Shown here: positions 6,786 to 9,651 of the stretch, piece after piece | How the letters are laid out: every line of letters begins with the position of its first letter | How positions within the stretch are numbered: the stretch's first letter is position 1 | Origin: Bacteroidota bacterium | Lineage (GTDB): Bacteria > Bacteroidota > Bacteroidia > Chitinophagales > LD1 | Direction: 5' to 3' | NCBI GenBank assembly: GCA_018267355.1 | Contig: JAFDYP010000487.1 | Span: forward strand, 1 to 9,651 | Length of the DNA stretch: 9,651 nucleotides | Notes under the pieces: model-generated | Seen by the model: the letters and a program-made list of their open reading frames with translations, nothing else | Databases searched by the model: none | Told to the model about the DNA's origin: nothing | Made by a program: the position numbers and the translations under genes

Positions 6786-7757
6786 ATGGCTATAGCTGTG
6801 AAAGAAGGTGTGACCAAGGTGGAGCTGCACTACTACTTTGCTGATGAGTCGCACAGTATGAATGCGGCCATCCGCAATAAATGCGAGCTGAACCTGCTGG
6901 GCATACTCAAAGAAATATCTACGATACTCAATGGCCGCATACAGGTAGAGACCGAGGCCTATACCGAGGGCGGCCTGGTGGAGCGCTACCTGCTGCGCAG
7001 CAAGAGCGAGTATGTACGCAGTGTGGCGGTGGCCCTCTTCCACTACGTACTGCCGCTGGAGGTAGATATAGAGCGGGTAGTAAGTGAAGAGGACAAAGAT
7101 GCGACGAAGAAGGCCATAGACAACCTGCGCCGTGAGATACGCGGCTATGAGCGCGAGGAGGAGGGTGTCAGGGTGGATATGGACAGCGCTGCCTCTCTGA
7201 TAGCCAGCAACCTGAAGATCATCAAACTCAAATCAAACTTCTACCGCCAGATCTCCAATAGCGAGAAGGTGACCAGGCTGGCCGTGCAGCAACTGAAACT
7301 AGATAATACCCCTGCGGGAAAACCTGCCGCAGTGAGCCGCAAAAAGTTTGACACGTATATGCTCGTAGCAGATACGCTGAAGCCGGAGACCGACGAGCAG
7401 GCGATCATAGAGATCATCAGCCCGGTGCTCAAGGTAGGCAACTATAAGTGGAAGGGCATCTATCAGGCTACAGGCCGCACCATCAGCTTCTCTATGAAAG
7501 ACGAGGACTTTAAGAATGAGGTGATCAACCAGGGTACACTCTTCAAAAATGGTACGCGCATAGAGTGCGTGCTGGATAGTACGCGAAAGATGAGCGAATT
7601 TGGTGAGGTGACGGTGACGGGCTACTCGGTATCCGTAGTGATCCGCAAGATAGACGATGAGGCATCAGTAGAAGTAGCACACAGCAAGCCTGTCAAGAAG
7701 AAGAAAGAGGAGAAGGAGATGCAGCAGCTGGATCTCTTTGGGTCGCTGTTTGGTTGA
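6786..7757 (+). CDS. Unrecognised protein with C-terminal QLDLF (candidate beta-clamp-binding motif)
   Basis: I do not recognise this 323-residue protein. There is no signal peptide or membrane segment, so it should be cytoplasmic. Residues 1-95 look like an alpha/beta domain (KVELHYYFADESHSMNA, then a helix with CELNLLGILKEI, then VETEAYTEGGLVERY). Residues about 97-127 are highly charged and helical, perhaps a short coiled coil. Residues about 205-290 are strand-rich (KVGNYKWKGIYQ, TISFSMKDEDF, LFKNGTRIECVL, TVTGYSVSVVIR) and look like a compact beta domain. The end is a flexible Lys/Glu linker (301-311), then Q314-L-D-L-F318 and GSLFG. QLDLF fits the published consensus QL[S/D]LF by which DNA polymerases, MutS and other replication or repair factors bind the DnaN clamp. 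Clamp binding is therefore plausible but untested. The ATG at 6786 is followed by a sensible N-terminus. The gene lies 172 bases upstream of hipB in the same direction. Confidence 0.85.
   Translation: MAIAVKEGVTKVELHYYFADESHSMNAAIRNKCELNLLGILKEISTILNGRIQVETEAYTEGGLVERYLLRSKSEYVRSVAVALFHYVLPLEVDIERVVSEEDKDATKKAIDNLRREIRGYEREEEGVRVDMDSAASLIASNLKIIKLKSNFYRQISNSEKVTRLAVQQLKLDNTPAGKPAAVSRKKFDTYMLVADTLKPETDEQAIIEIISPVLKVGNYKWKGIYQATGRTISFSMKDEDFKNEVINQGTLFKNGTRIECVLDSTRKMSEFGEVTVTGYSVSVVIRKIDDEASVEVAHSKPVKKKKEEKEMQQLDLFGSLFG
7725..7739 (+). other. Codons for the QLDLF clamp-binding-like motif
   Basis: These five codons encode Gln-Leu-Asp-Leu-Phe, six residues from the end of the unknown protein and right after a Lys/Glu-rich linker. 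An exposed tail after a flexible linker is where sliding-clamp motifs usually lie. The match to the consensus is exact, but a pentapeptide can arise by chance. Confidence 0.5.
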
Positions 7758-7929
7758 TCTCAGATTTCGGGTTTTTGATTTCAGCCAAATGGCTAGTCCC
7801 CTGACCTCAGATAGGCTGCCCAAGCATTTATAAATCATTTCTTTATATCCTTAGATTAAATCCAGCTATCTCTTTAATGTTTTATTAATTAAACAAAATG
7901 CACTAATTTTGTTCAATTAATAAAACGTT
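7758..7929. other. Intergenic region before hipB
   Basis: These 172 bases are AT-rich towards the right. The left part has a weak 4-bp hairpin AGCC-AAAT-GGCT (7783-7794) without a T-run, so no clear terminator for the upstream gene is visible. GATTTC occurs twice, at 7763-7768 and 7777-7782. The right part holds the hipBA operator and promoter. Confidence 0.4.
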
Positions 7930-7930
7930 A
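7875..7930. promoter_or_regulatory. 56-bp palindromic operator over the hipBA promoter
   Basis: Left arm 7875-7899 and right arm 7906-7930 are inverted repeats with 23 of 25 positions paired, around a 6-base centre GCACTA. The outer block GTTTTATTAATT (7879-7890) pairs perfectly with AATTAATAAAAC (7915-7926). The inner block AACAAAAT (7892-7899) pairs perfectly with ATTTTGTT (7906-7913). The only arm mismatches are 7891/7914 and 7878/7927. The -7 box lies inside and the last base is the A of the hipB ATG. HipB-type antitoxins bind palindromic operators as dimers and repress their own operon, so this is very likely the HipB/HipBA operator. Two nested blocks could hold two dimers. The region is far more AT-rich than its surroundings. 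Confidence 0.8.
7904..7911 (+). promoter_or_regulatory. hipBA promoter, -7 box TAATTTTG
   Basis: This is an exact match to the Bacteroidota -7 consensus TAnnTTTG. A T-run at 7880-7883 about 20 bases upstream could serve as an imperfect -33 element. Transcription would start near 7917-7920, leaving a leader of only about 10-13 bases before the ATG at 7930. The whole promoter is inside the palindrome, so a bound repressor should block RNA polymerase. Confidence 0.75.
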
Positions 7931-8274
7931 TGAGTAAGCGCGATATTATTTTACTCCCCAAACTGGCACGTATCCTGGCTACAGCCGGCGAAAACATCAA
8001 GCTCGCCCGCCTCCGCCGGAAATATACCACCGATCAGGTAGCCCAGCGTGCTAATATCTCCCGCACCACCGTGTGGATGATAGAGACTGGCACACCGGGT
8101 GTCTCTGTAGGTGCCTACCTCCAGGTACTCTTTGTGCTGGGTCTGGAGGAAGACATGGGTCGGCTGGCCGGCAATGATCCACTGGGCCGCAAGCTACAGG
8201 ATGCTGAACTAATCACGGCAGCCAGGGCACCGCGCAGCAAACGTAAACCACAAAGTGATGGCAAAACAGAGTGA
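7930..8274 (+). CDS. hipB: HipB-like XRE-family antitoxin and autorepressor
   Basis: This 114-residue DNA-binding protein has a Cro/C1-type helix-turn-helix at about residues 19-75: GENIKLARLRRKYTTDQVAQ, then ANISRTTVWMIETG as the turn and recognition helix, then GVSVGAYLQVLFVLG. The tail (99-114) is basic and probably disordered (RAPRSKRKPQ). HipB proteins dimerise, bind operator DNA, and hold the partner kinase HipA inactive. A flexible tail is often the protease-sensitive part of an antitoxin. The last 17 bases overlap hipA, so the two are translationally coupled. A large palindrome containing the promoter ends at its start codon, as expected for autoregulation. The identity rests on the HTH pattern together with the adjacent hipA. 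Confidence 0.9.
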   Translation: MSKRDIILLPKLARILATAGENIKLARLRRKYTTDQVAQRANISRTTVWMIETGTPGVSVGAYLQVLFVLGLEEDMGRLAGNDPLGRKLQDAELITAARAPRSKRKPQSDGKTE

Positions 8275-9526
8275 GCGGCAGGTGTGGGTCTATGCAGACT
8301 GGCAGGGTCTGGGCGGCCCGCAGCTGATGGGGGTACTGGCTGCTATGCGCAGCGCCGGGCGGGGCGAGGTATTCTCCTTTGAGTATGACCGGGGGTGGCT
8401 GGGGCAGCAGCAGGCCCTGTACCTGGACCCGCACCTCAACCTGTATACAGGCCGTCAATACCTGCCCGATGGCAAGACTAACTTTGGCATCTTCATGGAC
8501 TCCTCACCAGACCGGTGGGGACGTGTGCTCATGCGTCGGCGGGAAGCTCTGCTGGCGCGTATGGCAGGGCGCGATGCCAGGCCGCTTACAGAGACTGACT
8601 TTCTGCTGGGTGTTTATGACGTACACCGGATGGGCGCTATCCGGTTTAAATCAGCTGCAGATGGCGGCTATCAGAATGATGACGCGCAATACACCACGCC
8701 ACCTATGACCAGCCTCAGGGCGCTGGAGCACGCCAGCCTGCGGCTGGAGCAGGACGGCGAAGATACAGAGGAGGAGATCCAGTGGATCAACATGCTGATA
8801 GCCCCCGGATCATCTCTGGGAGGGGCACGGCCCAAGGCCAGCGTGACAGACCCCGCAGGACAACTGTGGATCGCAAAGTTTCCCAGCATGTATGACACGA
8901 GAGATACCGGCGCATGGGAGATGGTAGCACATGAGCTGGCGATCCGAGCGGGTATCACGGTGCCGGAGAGCAGGGTTCAGGTATTTTCGGGCAGGCATCA
9001 CACCTTCCTCACCCGGCGCTTTGACCGCACGGAGCAGGGTGAGCGCATTCACTTTGCCAGTGCCATGACGCTGCTGGGATACAGCGATGGCGCAGACCAC
9101 ACTACCGGCGCCAGCTACCTGGAGCTGGCAGAGATCATCATACGCTATGGCGCGGCTCCCGACCGTGACTTGCGGGAGCTATGGCGCAGGATCGTCTTTA
9201 GTATCTGTATCAGCAATAGTGACGACCACCTGCGCAATCACGGCTTCCTGCTCACGCCCGCTGGCTGGCACCTCTCTCCAGCCTATGACCTCAACCCCAT
9301 AGACACAGCTCACGGCCTCACCCTCAATATATCAGAAGATGACAACGCACTGGACCTCGGCCTGGCCAGGTCTGTGGCACCTCTATTCCGGCTAGATGAG
9401 CGAGAGGCAGAGGAGATCATAGCGCAGGTCACCGCTGCCGCCCGTGAGTGGCAGAGCATAGCACGGCAGTATGGCATCAATACGAATGAAATGAAGCAAA
9501 TGGAAAGGGCTTTTAGTCATTTTTGA
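8258..9526 (+). CDS. hipA: HipA-like serine/threonine kinase toxin
   Basis: This 422-residue protein is close to the 440 residues of E. coli HipA. Residues about 8-110 are the HipA N-terminal subdomain (VWVYADWQG, FSFEYDRGWL, FGIFMDSSPDRWG). The kinase core follows: the Gly-rich SSLGGARPKA loop (185-194), ATP-site Lys207 in WIAKF, SNSDDHLRNHGF (319-330) with likely catalytic Asp322 and Asn327, and PAYDLNP (341-347) with metal-binding Asp344. By motif these match E. coli Lys181, Asp309 and Asp332. Ser186 falls at the autophosphorylated Ser150 position. All key residues are present, so it should be active. E. coli HipA phosphorylates glutamyl-tRNA synthetase and causes growth arrest and persistence. 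The target here cannot be read from sequence. ATG 8258 is preferred to GTG 8255, three bases upstream. It overlaps hipB by 17 bases and shares its autoregulated promoter. Confidence 0.95.
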   Translation: MAKQSERQVWVYADWQGLGGPQLMGVLAAMRSAGRGEVFSFEYDRGWLGQQQALYLDPHLNLYTGRQYLPDGKTNFGIFMDSSPDRWGRVLMRRREALLARMAGRDARPLTETDFLLGVYDVHRMGAIRFKSAADGGYQNDDAQYTTPPMTSLRALEHASLRLEQDGEDTEEEIQWINMLIAPGSSLGGARPKASVTDPAGQLWIAKFPSMYDTRDTGAWEMVAHELAIRAGITVPESRVQVFSGRHHTFLTRRFDRTEQGERIHFASAMTLLGYSDGADHTTGASYLELAEIIIRYGAAPDRDLRELWRRIVFSICISNSDDHLRNHGFLLTPAGWHLSPAYDLNPIDTAHGLTLNISEDDNALDLGLARSVAPLFRLDEREAEEIIAQVTAAAREWQSIARQYGINTNEMKQMERAFSHF

Positions 9527-9598
9527 GGCACATGACGACTATGCATCGGTTTTTACCACGGAGGGAGTACTGCATAAGGGATACATCTTTTATCAAGA

Positions 9599-9651
9599 TT
9601 ACATCTCCCGCAGTATGGCGCTGATCATCTGCACCGCATAGGTGCCTGCCA
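9599..9651 (-). CDS. Possible C-terminal end of a gene entering from the right
   Basis: On the minus strand one frame reads AGTYAVQMISAILREM then TAA (stop at 9599-9601). This is protein-like in composition and convergent with hipA. Only 17 codons are in view, counting the stop, so neither the family nor its reality can be settled. The 72 bases between it and hipA show no clear terminator. A TATGCA/TGCATA pair with a long loop (about 28 bases) is too weak to call. Confidence 0.35.
   Translation of the reverse strand, partial: AGTYAVQMISAILREM

Noticed and set aside
7783..7794. AGCC-AAAT-GGCT hairpin as terminator of the unknown gene
   Set aside because: The stem is only 4 bp and no T-run follows.
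8255..8257. GTG as the hipA start
   Set aside because: An ATG follows immediately at 8258 and is the more usual initiator; the difference is one residue.

Overview
The window looks like chromosomal DNA of a free-living Bacteroidota bacterium, probably close to Chitinophagaceae. The evidence is a type IX secretion (T9SS) C-terminal sorting domain, a fused trehalose-6-phosphate synthase/phosphatase, translation starts without Shine-Dalgarno sequences, and a perfect match to the Bacteroidota promoter box TAnnTTTG. Family-level placement is inference. I see no rRNA, tRNA, CRISPR array, insertion sequence or phage gene.

Layout. (1) Positions 1-982, minus strand: N-terminal 327 residues of an exported tetratricopeptide-repeat protein that runs off the left edge. 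(2) Positions 983-1158: divergent promoter region with several short inverted repeats. (3) Positions 1159-2532 (+): a lipoprotein with a Fibronectin-III-like domain and a beta-helix-type region. A rho-independent terminator follows, then (4) 2607-4256 (+), a T9SS-secreted protein built of ELWxTDGT repeats. (5) Positions 4269-6449, minus strand: bifunctional trehalose-6-phosphate synthase/phosphatase, convergent with the previous gene across only 12 bases. (6) Positions 6450-6785: divergent intergenic region with no clear gene. (7) Positions 6786-7757 (+): an unrecognised 323-residue protein ending in a charged linker and QLDLF, the consensus beta sliding-clamp-binding pentapeptide. (8) Positions 7930-9526 (+): a hipB-hipA toxin-antitoxin operon with a 17-base gene overlap, preceded by a 56-bp near-perfect palindrome that contains the promoter box. 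(9) Positions 9599-9651, minus strand: probable C-terminal end of a gene entering from the right.

How the genes fit together. The left half is envelope and secretion cargo: an exported TPR protein, a lipoprotein and a T9SS substrate. The middle gene makes trehalose, a stress protectant. The right half is accessory in character: a possible clamp-binding protein of unknown role beside an autoregulated HipBA module. The two most notable signals are the hipBA operator palindrome, whose symmetry is broken in the centre by the TA of the promoter box, and the QLDLF tail on the unknown protein. Neither proves a new system. A clamp-associated protein next to a HipA kinase would be worth checking for conserved linkage.
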